Made by a program: the position numbers and the translations under genes. Positions 1 through 8,104 of a stretch of 64,000 nucleotides of DNA are shown in pieces (positions within the stretch are counted from its first letter, which is position 1; each line of letters starts with the position of its first letter). The stretch covers positions 310,001 through 374,000 of the forward strand of contig NC_026496.1 in NCBI RefSeq assembly GCF_000328475.2. Reading direction: 5' to 3'. This DNA comes from Mycosarcoma maydis. Lineage: Eukaryota; Basidiomycota; Ustilaginomycetes; Ustilaginales. Under the pieces are notes generated by a model. It ran no database searches. It was not told where the DNA came from and saw only the letters and a list, made by a program, of their open reading frames with translations.

Positions 1-325
1 AATGGAAACTATCTCGCGAAGTCACGCGCATTCTTGGACACGCACCAGAGTTGTGTTGAGTGTTACGTTCACGATTCTCTTCCGTCATTTGACTGTGCAA
101 CAAGAGCCGTGAGTTTTCTCACCATTCGTCATTGTCGTCCCTCCAGCCTACTCAGACGGCACGATTTCCTCGTCGAAACTTAGTGTCTGTAGTTGACTCC
201 AGCGCGAAAAACGCCCGTTCCTCAATGAAGGCATCAGACGGAACTGCAACCGCAAAAACAGTCATGGCAATGGGCAACGTCAACGTCCTTGTGCTTAAAC
301 TCGACACTTGTAGGCTGTACCATTC
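1..325. other. Left-edge intergenic stretch
   Basis: No supportable gene. The short plus-strand frame at 132-329 has no recognisable domain and lies at the 3' side of the minus-strand hydrolase gene. The region probably holds that gene's 3' untranslated region. Confidence 0.5.
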
Positions 326-1114
326 TTAACCGATCGGCACCACCTTCCCTTCTAGCTCCCACTTGATCCTATTCCTGAAGAACTTGCTCCAAAAGGACAT
401 GACACTATCCCACTCGGAACCTTTCAGCATGGATTCGTCCTCCTCGTTTCCTCGCAGTCGATGCAGTGTTAGTGCCGAAGTCGATTTTCTGTGGGACGAC
501 CATCTCGTCGAGTCGAGGGGAATCTCCCGAGCGGATCTGTAGATATGTAGCACTGGTGTTGATGATGAAGAGATCGTGGGGTGGGAAATGAACGAGCCGT
601 GAATTGAAACTATGCTCCCCAACGGTTGAGAGTGAGATTTTGACCAAGAGATTAGAACTTCAAGTGCTAGCGTTGCACCTTGTCCGAATCCAAAAATGTG
701 GATTGAACCAGCACTCCATCCACATTTCCCGACCAGATGGTCGAGCAGAGCCACTACACTAGCCACTGTTACTGTCGGGTTCGGCTTGGTCAACAGTTCG
801 GCGAACTGATCGAATGCAGGATACCACATCCAATGATCGCCCTCCAAAAAGGGGACTTTCAGCGGCGCTTGTAAGGTTAGTATTGCAGTCTGAGGTAAGG
901 TCTTCTGCAGGTTCTGACCTAAATTGAAAAAGCCTGAATCGTTGTCCCCTAATCCGTGAAGCAGAATCAGAAGGTTGGAATCAACACCACTGGATGAAGG
1001 GTTGAAGTGATAGCCTGAGAACTTGTTCAGCGCAGCGCTAGCGAGCAAAGGTTTGCTGACCAACTCGACTTTCGTCGCATCCACTGCTACCTCTCGACTG
1101 GGCGAGGTGGGCAT
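326..1114 (-). CDS. Alpha/beta-hydrolase homologue (carboxylesterase/acyl-protein thioesterase-like) lacking the catalytic serine
   Basis: About 262 aa if started at the ATG at 1114 (MPTSPSR...); the frame is open further up to an ATG at 1189, but that extension overlaps the upstream MOCS2A gene and is rich in Cys/Trp, so I prefer 1114. The strand-1 region LLILLHGLGDN and the later GWSAGSIHIFGFGQGATLAL look like the phospholipase/carboxylesterase (APT1-like) fold. In that family the nucleophile elbow is G-F-S-Q-G; here it reads G-F-G-Q-G (about residues 142-146), with codon GGA where Ser is expected. I also see no convincing catalytic His near the C-terminus. The protein is therefore probably a non-catalytic relative or uses other chemistry; the loss may be ancestral to a fungal subfamily. 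Its ATG lies 17 nt after the stop of MOCS2A on the same strand, suggesting a shared transcript or alternative splicing. Confidence 0.8.
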   Translation of the reverse strand: MPTSPSREVAVDATKVELVSKPLLASAALNKFSGYHFNPSSSGVDSNLLILLHGLGDNDSGFFNLGQNLQKTLPQTAILTLQAPLKVPFLEGDHWMWYPAFDQFAELLTKPNPTVTVASVVALLDHLVGKCGWSAGSIHIFGFGQGATLALEVLISWSKSHSQPLGSIVSIHGSFISHPTISSSSTPVLHIYRSAREIPLDSTRWSSHRKSTSALTLHRLRGNEEDESMLKGSEWDSVMSFWSKFFRNRIKWELEGKVVPIG

Positions 1115-1131
1115 CTTTCTAGAGAGGTAGC

Positions 1132-1503
1132 TCAGCCACCAGAGACCGGCGGGATAGCAGCAACCTCTTCTCGTCCGTGTAGCGTCCACTCGATCAGTTC
1201 GTCGATTTCGATCAGCGTATTATCGACCGACCAGCGACAGGTTCGTAGTACCGCTTCCGCTCCTCGTGATGAGTACTTGTTGGCGATAAGAGTGATGAGT
1301 GATGCGAGAGGAAACGGAGTGGTGGGCAGAGAGATGGTCTCGCTCGAGTGGCCGATGGTTGTGCGCGCCGAGGCAAAGTATAGCACGCGCACAGATGGCG
1401 TCCCGTCTGAAAATGTAGACAGCGTCAGAAAGAGAGTTACCACGGACGTGAAGGATAGAGTAGTATGTGCTCAATAGAGAAAAGGCGAAAACTCACTTGA
1501 CAT
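1132..1503 (-). CDS. MOCS2A: Molybdopterin synthase sulfur-carrier small subunit (MOCS2A/MoaD-like)
   Basis: Two exons: 1503-1497 (ATG TCA A) and 1406-1132, with a GTGAGT...TTTTCAG intron at 1496-1407. Joining gives MSNGTPSVRVLYFASAR, 93 aa in total, typical of the family. The ubiquitin-like fold ends in the diagnostic IPPVSGG, whose terminal glycine is thiocarboxylated and donates sulfur to precursor Z (cPMP) during molybdenum-cofactor synthesis with the large subunit MOCS2B. VRVLYFASAR matches the N-terminal strand of MoaD/MOCS2A. Without the intron the frame would begin MVTLFLTLSTF from intronic sequence, which is why I chose the spliced start. The stop codon lies 17 nt before the ATG of the hydrolase-like gene, an arrangement reminiscent of the bicistronic MOCS2 locus of animals, although here the partner is not MOCS2B. 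Confidence 0.88.
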
Positions 1504-1810
1504 GATGCGACTGAGGGACGTGGTGTTGATAAGGCAAACGCAAGAAACAGTTGGAATACAAGGCGAGATCAAGAAGGAACGACGTCCAAATACTGCTAAG
1601 CGCCTCCACAACCTTTTCCACACGGACATCTCCGAACCACCCACATCGACCCTGTCTTACACGTTAGATACCATTCACGATTCCGTTTCTGCAACCTGGA
1701 CATAACCAATATACACACGCCTGTGCAACATGTGCTGTTCTCAACACTAGACAGTCCAACTGCCAAGAACGTGGATATCATAATTCAAATCCCGCACCAT
1801 ATTATAGAAG
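1504..1810. other. Intergenic: MOCS2A promoter side and SGT2 3' side
   Basis: Short spacer between the MOCS2A start and the SGT2 stop, both minus strand. It should contain the MOCS2A promoter and SGT2 3' end. No clear TATA box or other structure was seen. Confidence 0.5.
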
Positions 1811-2869
1811 TTAACCATACATGTTGTTACCACCGTTTCCGCCAGCGCCCCTGCCAGCACCGCCCATGAAGTTCCTGGCCATATCCCTCAATGCAGGGTC
1901 GTTCATCATCGAGCTCATGTCAGGCATACCGCCACCGCTGCCAAACCTCTCGGCAGCCTGACGCAGCATGGGATTGTTCATCAGACTCGCCAAGCTGTCC
2001 GGATTCGACATGAGGTTCTGAGCCATCTGAGCAATCATGGGGTTGTTCATCATGGCCGCCAGATCGGGCATGCCACCGGCGCCGCCGCCAAAGTTGGGGA
2101 AGCCACCGGCGCCAGCACCGGCATCAGCGCCTGCCGAGGGCGCGGAAACGGCGTCTGCGGCGCCTCGAGAAGCGGTGGCGTCGTTGGCATTGGAAGAGGA
2201 TGAAGAAGAGAGTTGTTCCTTGGATGCAGCAAGACCTTTCTTGAGAACTTCGTTGCTAGGGTCCACCTCGACACCCTTCTGGTATGCCTCGACAGCTTCT
2301 TGGTAGCGGCCCGAGCTGAAGAGTGCGTGACCGAGTCGGCTGTACGCCTTGCCAAATTTGGGATCGATCTTGGAAGCCTGCTTGGCATCATCTATGGCCG
2401 AGTCGTGCTGGCCGATTTGGCTAAAGGCAGCAGCACGGTTGGAAAAGTAGACGGGTGAGTTGGGATTGAGCTCGATGGCCTTTCCGTAAGCCTCGATGGC
2501 AGCGCCGTAGTCCTTGGCAGACATGGCCTTGTTGCCCTCGGCCTTGAGCTGCTCTGCCTTGGCGAGGTCCTCGTCGGACGGCGTCGCTGCAGCAGCAGCG
2601 GGTGCAGTAGAAGAGGAGGAAGCAGCAGCGGGTGCAGGCGCAGCACCCATCTTGGCTTGTGTCTTGAGGAAGATGTCAAAGATGGCCTGGAGACCGGGAC
2701 CAGATCCGTACTGTGCCTGCTGCTCTGCGGATGACGTGTCTACGCCGAAGGCCTCCGAAACACTCTTCGCGGCTTGTTGCAACTTGGCCTTCTGATCGGC
2801 GGGGACGCTAGTCGACGACTGCTGGAGCCACTGTGCGACGGCGTATGCTAGTGGTGTTTGTTGCGACAT
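1811..2869 (-). CDS. SGT2: Small glutamine-rich TPR co-chaperone SGT2/SGTA
   Basis: 352 aa from the ATG at 2869 ([11 protein letters not shown]); an in-frame ATG 51 nt upstream is ignored because family members begin close to this helix. Layout: N-terminal dimerisation domain (about 1-75, the part that binds Get4/Get5 in yeast), an Ala/Pro linker, three TPR repeats (about 115-220; [53 protein letters not shown]), then a Gly/Met/Asn-rich C-terminal region with repeated NNPM motifs that in the family captures hydrophobic tail-anchor segments. It should act in the cytosol handing tail-anchored proteins to the GET pathway and linking to Hsp70/Hsp90 through the TPRs. Single exon in the coding part; a possible 5'-UTR intron acceptor lies at about 2907. 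Confidence 0.95.
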   Translation of the reverse strand: MSQQTPLAYAVAQWLQQSSTSVPADQKAKLQQAAKSVSEAFGVDTSSAEQQAQYGSGPGLQAIFDIFLKTQAKMGAAPAPAAASSSSTAPAAAAATPSDEDLAKAEQLKAEGNKAMSAKDYGAAIEAYGKAIELNPNSPVYFSNRAAAFSQIGQHDSAIDDAKQASKIDPKFGKAYSRLGHALFSSGRYQEAVEAYQKGVEVDPSNEVLKKGLAASKEQLSSSSSSNANDATASRGAADAVSAPSAGADAGAGAGGFPNFGGGAGGMPDLAAMMNNPMIAQMAQNLMSNPDSLASLMNNPMLRQAAERFGSGGGMPDMSSMMNDPALRDMARNFMGGAGRGAGGNGGNNMYG

Positions 2870-3506
2870 GTTATATGTATGAGATGGCAGTGAGGAAGAG
2901 GCGGATCTGTGGTAGGTCAAAGAGTACGAGAACGTATCAGGTTAGCTTCGACTCGTGGGTTCTGCAATGGGGGAGATGCGGCTTCTTCTCGTTCCGGAAC
3001 GTCGAGCTTGGGTGTATCAGAATGCTTCGTGTCTGCATGCTTTTGGCTAAGCAGTCTAACATGTATTTTGTGAAAGTGAAAAGGTTGTGTTCATCCTATT
3101 ATAAAGTGTCCGCTGTGGCGAAGCACAGGAAGTGGCGAGCTCGAGTTGGGTTCCGGAAAAGAAGAACAAGCGTTACGAGGCGAACCGTAGTGTATGGGAG
3201 ATGCACACTTACACTATAGACGAAGGAACAAGGCTTCTAGGATCGTACTGCAAGGGTCTGCGTGATGTAGGAGAAGGGCAGATGGAGGGAAAGGGAGGAG
3301 CACGAGCAGGGAGGTGTTATATCAATGTTACGGCAACCGAATCGAATCGTGAATCGAGCACGGTGAATCGTGAATCGTGAATCGTGAATGTTGTTTGATG
3401 TCTTTTGGCTGGGGATGTGTGTGGAAGTGCGTCGGTGTTGGGATGAGCGAAGCTGAAATCGTGAATGAGACACCAAACATACACACAGCGGCCTCTTCCT
3501 CACGCT
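2870..3506. other. Intergenic with GTGAATC heptamer repeats
   Basis: Upstream of SGT2. A short run of the 7-bp GTGAATC-type repeat lies at about 3349-3388. On the minus strand a CTAAC branch-like sequence (2945-2941) followed by a pyrimidine-containing ACAG (acceptor at 2907) could be the end of a 5'-UTR intron of SGT2. No convincing gene. Confidence 0.45.
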
Positions 3507-3752
3507 TTATGCCTTTGTGTCTTGGCAGCTGAACTGCTCGCTTTCAAGCGGAGGAGAAAGATAGACGTGGCCCTTTCCAGCTAACTCAGCGGCTGTAATT
3601 CGTGATTCCTTCGCTGAGCGTCTCTCGCCTTCGAGTCGACCCTGGAATTCCAATTTGGACCATGGCTCGCCGCCTCGTGTTTCCAAACCCAAAATGTTAT
3701 AAGCTCTAGTCAAACACTCTTGACTTGAAAATCTCCGCCACCTCGCCATGTA
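3507..3752 (-). CDS. Possible small protein or terminal exon, unknown function
   Basis: Open frame whose last ~80 codons (from MARWRRFSSQ to ...CQDTKA, stop at 3507) have balanced amino-acid composition and no runs of Cys/His/Leu typical of random shadow frames in this DNA. The frame continues upstream to an ATG at 3983, but that extension is Ser/Cys-rich and less protein-like. I recognise no domain. It could be a small real gene, the last exon of a gene whose first exon I cannot place, or chance. The gene would lie between MPS1 (stop 4191) and SGT2, same strand. Confidence 0.25.
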   Translation of the reverse strand, partial: YMARWRRFSSQECLTRAYNILGLETRGGEPWSKLEFQGRLEGERRSAKESRITAAELAGKGHVYLSPPLESEQFSCQDTKA

Positions 3753-4190
3753 CCGTCCACTCGTGGCTTCACGCTTCGTGCTTGTTGCGCAGCATGCAGG
3801 CAATCTTTGTGCTTGGCACCTGCAAACTTCTACGTTCCGCTGAAACGAAGGACATGAGAATTCACGACTACTACTCGAAGTTGATGAACGAGAGCTGTTT
3901 GCAAGGACAACGGAACCTGGATTGGCTGGAACGAGAGAAGGTAAATGAACCACGAATGGATGAACAGATGCAACAAAAACCAATGGTGTGTATATGTGTG
4001 TAAGTTATATGAAGACAAAAGATCAAAGTCAAAAGCCATGCTCCTGGGCAGAGAAAGTTGCCTTGCTGATACAGCGGGCAGATCGCCCAGGAATAACTTT
4101 GCAGGGTATGTATGTGTGATGAGCTTTGGTGCATGTGATGGTCCTTGACGGCGTCGTTGAATGTGCGATGGCGTCTGGCCGATGTCATTG
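3753..4190. other. Intergenic, 3' side of MPS1
   Basis: Contains 3' flank of the minus-strand MPS1 gene. Only shadow frames are present; nothing recognisable. Confidence 0.45.
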
Positions 4191-7052
4191 CTACTGTTGT
4201 TCATGCTGTTGTTGCGCCTGCTGCAAGTTCAAAAACAGCAGGTCCGCCCTCTCGACAACATTCTCCTCGGTCAGCTCCTGCTGCAATGCCAACGACCTGA
4301 TCCTAGCCACTAGGCTTCTCAGGGTCTTCCTCGAGATGGTCACCTCCTCGTTCAGATCCACCACCTCTCCTTCCTCCTCTTCCATCATCTCGCCCTCGCC
4401 TGCATACTTGCGCAAAAACGGATGTCTGAGCAGCTGCGGAATCGTTGCTCTCTCCTCCGAGCCATATCTCAACGCAGACTGGACGCAATCCAAAAGCTCG
4501 TCATCGACCTCCATCCTGTCCGGATACCTTGGATCTCTGAACCGATTCCAAATAATCTCGTGATTCGCATCCACGATCGCCTCCAACTTCCTGTTCGCCG
4601 GAACACGATCAAACGGTGGCCTACCCCAGATCATCTGATACAGAATACATCCCAACGACCACACATCGCTTGGCTTACCCGCCTTATACACGCGTCTACC
4701 TTTGGCCCGTGCAATCTTGATCGCTTCCGGCGCCATGTAGTTGGGCGTGCCGATGATGTTGTCCCGCGAAATATGCACTGTACCCTTAGGAATTTTTTTC
4801 GAAATACCAAAATCGATCAGTTTGATGCGGTTGTCGACCATCAAGAAGTTGGCTGGCTTCAAGTCGGCGTGAACCAGGTTGGCTTCGTGGATGAAATGCA
4901 CCGCCTCGAGCATCTCGCGGAAGTAGTGTGCGATGGCCTCGCGCGGCAACGGCGCTTGCTGGGCGAGGAGCGTGCCGAAATCGCCTTCGCCGAGCTCGAT
5001 GAGAATGCGCAGCTTGTCAGGTACTCCGTTCTTGTCGACAGTGACATGATGTCCAAAGTAGCGCAGCAGGTACATTTCGCTCCCTTGAAGATCTGACAGC
5101 GTTCGCAATAGGTTGGCTTCGGCGATGAGGTCGAGCTTGTCCTGCTCGCTCTCGATTTGTTTAAGGTCGACCTGCTTGAGCGCAAAAAAGGCCTGCTGCT
5201 CTTCAGGAACTGCCATTTCGTCGATTGTCTGCGTTTCCGGATTGCGCACCTTTTCGCATGCGGGACCTCGTAGAACGTGCACGGTCGAAAAGCCGCCTTT
5301 GGTTAACTGCTTTCTGCGGAACTTGAAGCCAGGCAACTTGACGCATCGTGTTGATCCAGCAATCTCCTTCATGAAGCGTTCCTGCTGGCTGAGCGGCTTT
5401 TGCATCTGCCGTGTCGTCTCTGCCCAGATGGCCTCGTGTCGAATCTCGGAGTACAGACGGCAAGCCTCCTCTTCTGCAGGTTCGTTTTCATTTTCATGCG
5501 TAACCTGTGTCGCTGCCGCCGACGTAGACGCCATGGGCGTCGACGACTTGAGCACACCTTCGTGGTTCGCTGCAGCTCGTTGACTGGCTCGAAGATCGTT
5601 AGCAGATGGTGCAACCATTCGTCGATGCGCCATAGGGTCGACTGGTGCAGCAATGTTGGAAGCGAGGAAGTTGTGAATGGCTTCGGCTTGCCCTCTAGTC
5701 GGATGGATGGAGCCATTGGCTTGTTCCAATGCTGCTCTTCGTGCAAACGGATGGGCTTCGTTTCTACGAGGTGGCGGCGGTGGTTGCATGTCGTAATCTT
5801 GATCTTGTGCTTCGGGGCTGGCGTCATCACGAGACCGGCTGGCTACCGGACCAGGCGATCGCACCAGCGATGCCCTTTCCATCATCTCTGCTCTGATCTT
5901 CTCCTTCTCCGCATCATAGCCGTAAGGCAAGAATCGTTTGTCTGGCCGTTCAATGGCCTCAGCGGCGCCAGGTACCGCACCGGGACCGGATCCGTAGCCA
6001 GATCCCGATCCAGAGCCAGAATTAGAGCTGCCGTCTTGGTTGTGACGGGAAAGGCGCTCGTGATCCCGTTCCGGGCTGTTACTTTGGGCTTCTTTGTCAT
6101 TTGCATGGGCACCGCCCTCTTCTTCCAGATCGTCGTCTTCATCGTCCGAATATCGCCGCACCACTCGCCTCGCCGGTGGGTGACGATTGGATGATCGCGT
6201 GAGAGTGCGAAGGCTGCGTGCGGCACTGCGTTGAGCTGTGGTTGGAGCAGCCGAAGTAGCATTCGATCGAAGAGCACGGCCGGCCATTGCAGGTGTACGG
6301 TAGCCCGTTGATATCTGTACGTTGGAAGATGCAGCAGCAGTGGAAGCAGCAGCTCGGGATACCGCATCGTCAGGAGTGTCGCGCTTGGCAGAAGCACGTT
6401 CCTCGATCGGAGCATATCGGACCTTTTTCTCCTCTTCCTCGTTGGGCTTTTCGTTGCTGCGTCTACGATTAGACAAAGCTGTACTAAGCCTCAGCTCGGC
6501 ACCATCATAGAGAGGCGAAGCAGCTGCATGAAGAGCTGCCTTTGCTGAACGAAGCGGTGGCGAGCTCTTAGAGTGCACCTCATCGTGTTGAAAGGGTGCT
6601 GAGGAAGCAAACGGTGAAGATCGGCTTAGCGATTCCTGTGTCTGTACTTCGCGAAAGACGCTGGAGGCCCTGAGATGTTGAAGTTCGTCTCGTTGAGTCG
6701 ATGCCATAGGAACTGCTCGACGGCCTGTTCCTGGTGAGTCATCGTACGGATCCGAATGTGTTTCTCGTTGCGCCTCGGCTGAGATGCGGTATGATCTAGC
6801 ACGTGGATGCGCTGTGTTGATGTTACTGTGAGCATATGATGTTGTACTGGTCAACGGCGCCGGTGCTTCCGATTCCGATTCGTCCTCTCCCAGAAAGTGA
6901 CTAACGGGTGCTGGCGGTAGCGGGCTATCGCTAATGGTTGCGTTGGCTCTGTCGCTCGGAGTTTGATTTGGAACAGAAGCGCCATGCCTCAACGAGCGTC
7001 GAAGAGCAGGCGTGGACGGCGGCAGATCCGCATATCGAGAGACGGCGGTCAT
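4191..7052 (-). CDS. MPS1: Dual-specificity spindle-checkpoint kinase Mps1/TTK
   Basis: About 953 aa from the ATG at 7052 (MTAVSRYADLP); an in-frame ATG at 7097 gives 15 more residues that look untranslated. The first ~570 residues are low-complexity, basic and Ser/Ala-rich (regulatory, kinetochore-targeting in the family). The kinase domain begins near residue 575: glycine loop LTKGGFSTVHVL, VAIK-type lysine in FALKQVDL, catalytic loop HADLKPANF (family members carry HSDLKPANF rather than HRD), LIDFGISKK as the DFG segment, and IIGTPNYMAPEAI as the activation/P+1 region, followed by DVWSLGCILYQMIWGRPPF. These are Mps1-specific spellings. It should phosphorylate kinetochore Knl1 MELT motifs and act in spindle-pole duplication. 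A C-terminal acidic and helical tail ends in a short Gln run. Single exon. Confidence 0.95.
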   Translation of the reverse strand: MTAVSRYADLPPSTPALRRSLRHGASVPNQTPSDRANATISDSPLPPAPVSHFLGEDESESEAPAPLTSTTSYAHSNINTAHPRARSYRISAEAQRETHSDPYDDSPGTGRRAVPMASTQRDELQHLRASSVFREVQTQESLSRSSPFASSAPFQHDEVHSKSSPPLRSAKAALHAAASPLYDGAELRLSTALSNRRRSNEKPNEEEEKKVRYAPIEERASAKRDTPDDAVSRAAASTAAASSNVQISTGYRTPAMAGRALRSNATSAAPTTAQRSAARSLRTLTRSSNRHPPARRVVRRYSDDEDDDLEEEGGAHANDKEAQSNSPERDHERLSRHNQDGSSNSGSGSGSGYGSGPGAVPGAAEAIERPDKRFLPYGYDAEKEKIRAEMMERASLVRSPGPVASRSRDDASPEAQDQDYDMQPPPPPRRNEAHPFARRAALEQANGSIHPTRGQAEAIHNFLASNIAAPVDPMAHRRMVAPSANDLRASQRAAANHEGVLKSSTPMASTSAAATQVTHENENEPAEEEACRLYSEIRHEAIWAETTRQMQKPLSQQERFMKEIAGSTRCVKLPGFKFRRKQLTKGGFSTVHVLRGPACEKVRNPETQTIDEMAVPEEQQAFFALKQVDLKQIESEQDKLDLIAEANLLRTLSDLQGSEMYLLRYFGHHVTVDKNGVPDKLRILIELGEGDFGTLLAQQAPLPREAIAHYFREMLEAVHFIHEANLVHADLKPANFLMVDNRIKLIDFGISKKIPKGTVHISRDNIIGTPNYMAPEAIKIARAKGRRVYKAGKPSDVWSLGCILYQMIWGRPPFDRVPANRKLEAIVDANHEIIWNRFRDPRYPDRMEVDDELLDCVQSALRYGSEERATIPQLLRHPFLRKYAGEGEMMEEEEGEVVDLNEEVTISRKTLRSLVARIRSLALQQELTEENVVERADLLFLNLQQAQQQHEQQ

Positions 7053-7512
7053 CTTGAATCCTTGTGAAGCCCAGCACGATGTTGAAAGATGTACCAATGG
7101 TGGCGGTGAGAATAGCTTGTTGCTGCGAGGGTTTGTGAAAACTGTGGGCTGTATGCTTAGAGATACTGAGTTGGATGCATGTCTCCTCGCTCCGGCTGTG
7201 TGCTATCTGTTTGAGGTCGCTTGAAACAACGGCTGCTACTGCCCTTCGTTGATGTAATGTCGAGACTGGGTAGCGTTGGGGTTGAATGAGATTGAGCAGA
7301 GGTTCAGAAGTCGGGAAAGAATGTGGTAGGCAGACTTCAGCAGCAATCAGTGACAACGGAGCAGAAGGATGATATCGAGCAAAGGCTCTTACAATCGACC
7401 CTACGCAAAACCCGAGCACAGAGACGTGAGGGTGGAGAGACGGCGCTGTATGTGAGAGCGACCATAAGTGTGATTGAAAGATGCAAAGTGGAATCTCGCC
7501 CAAGCTCGCATA

Positions 7513-7535
7513 CTCTCTCTCTCTCTCTCTCTCTC
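7513..7535. repeat. (CT)n microsatellite
   Basis: About 11.5 uninterrupted CT dinucleotides upstream of MPS1; on the MPS1 sense strand it is a GA run about 460 bp before the start codon. Confidence 0.95.
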
Positions 7536-7998
7536 CGTCGCTCTCCTGTACTCTCAATCGTGAATCGGATTCTCTCGCTAATTTCCTGCTTATCCTCGCT
7601 CTCTTGGCTTCATCGCTCTCGCCCTTTGTCACCATCAGTGTGCCGATGACTTCCGCCGCCCGCGCTCTGTCATTGATACGCAGAATTGCAAAGGCTTGCT
7701 CACCTCTGTGTCCATTGGACCGTCCCGCTGCGTCAGTTTGAGTCTGAGCTCCTTCTCGCATCGGCTTCCACCTGCACAACTTCTGCAAAAACACAAATCA
7801 ACACACGCGCTCTCACCAAACTCAAAATCTCAGTTCGAGTTCGCGTGTCTCGACATCACGTGACTTTCCGTATTCTTTTTCTTCAAAACACGAATTCACC
7901 TGTTGTGAGAAAAGCACCCGTGACCGGTGCGTGGTGGCCCCTGTGAACCACGAGCCGTGAGCCGATGGCTGTGGCCAGCATTTGTGGATGTGAGATCG

Positions 7999-8073
7999 AG
8001 CACTGCATTCACGATTCGTGATTCATGATTCGTGATTGGTGATTCGTGATTCGTGATTCGTGATTCGTGATTG
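7999..8073. repeat. Heptamer satellite (GATTCGT variants)
   Basis: About ten 7-bp units of GATTCGT with scattered substitutions (GATTCAT, GATTGGT), the reverse complement of the GTGAATC unit found elsewhere in the window. It lies just downstream of the amidase gene. Confidence 0.9.
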
Positions 8074-8104
8074 TTCGTACACACTCTGACTGCTGAATGC
8101 GTCC

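Larger units (their letters stand above)
7053..8104. other. Intergenic between MPS1 and amidase, with CT microsatellite and heptamer repeats
   Basis: Holds the MPS1 promoter side, a pure CT dinucleotide run at 7513-7535, and a GATTCGT-type heptamer run near 7999-8073, close to the amidase stop. The open frame at 6931-7794 on the minus strand has no domain and mostly overlaps MPS1 out of frame. Confidence 0.5.

Noticed and set aside
6931..7794. 287-codon minus-strand frame overlapping the MPS1 start
   Set aside because: Overlaps MPS1 out of frame, no domain, composition typical of a shadow frame plus promoter.
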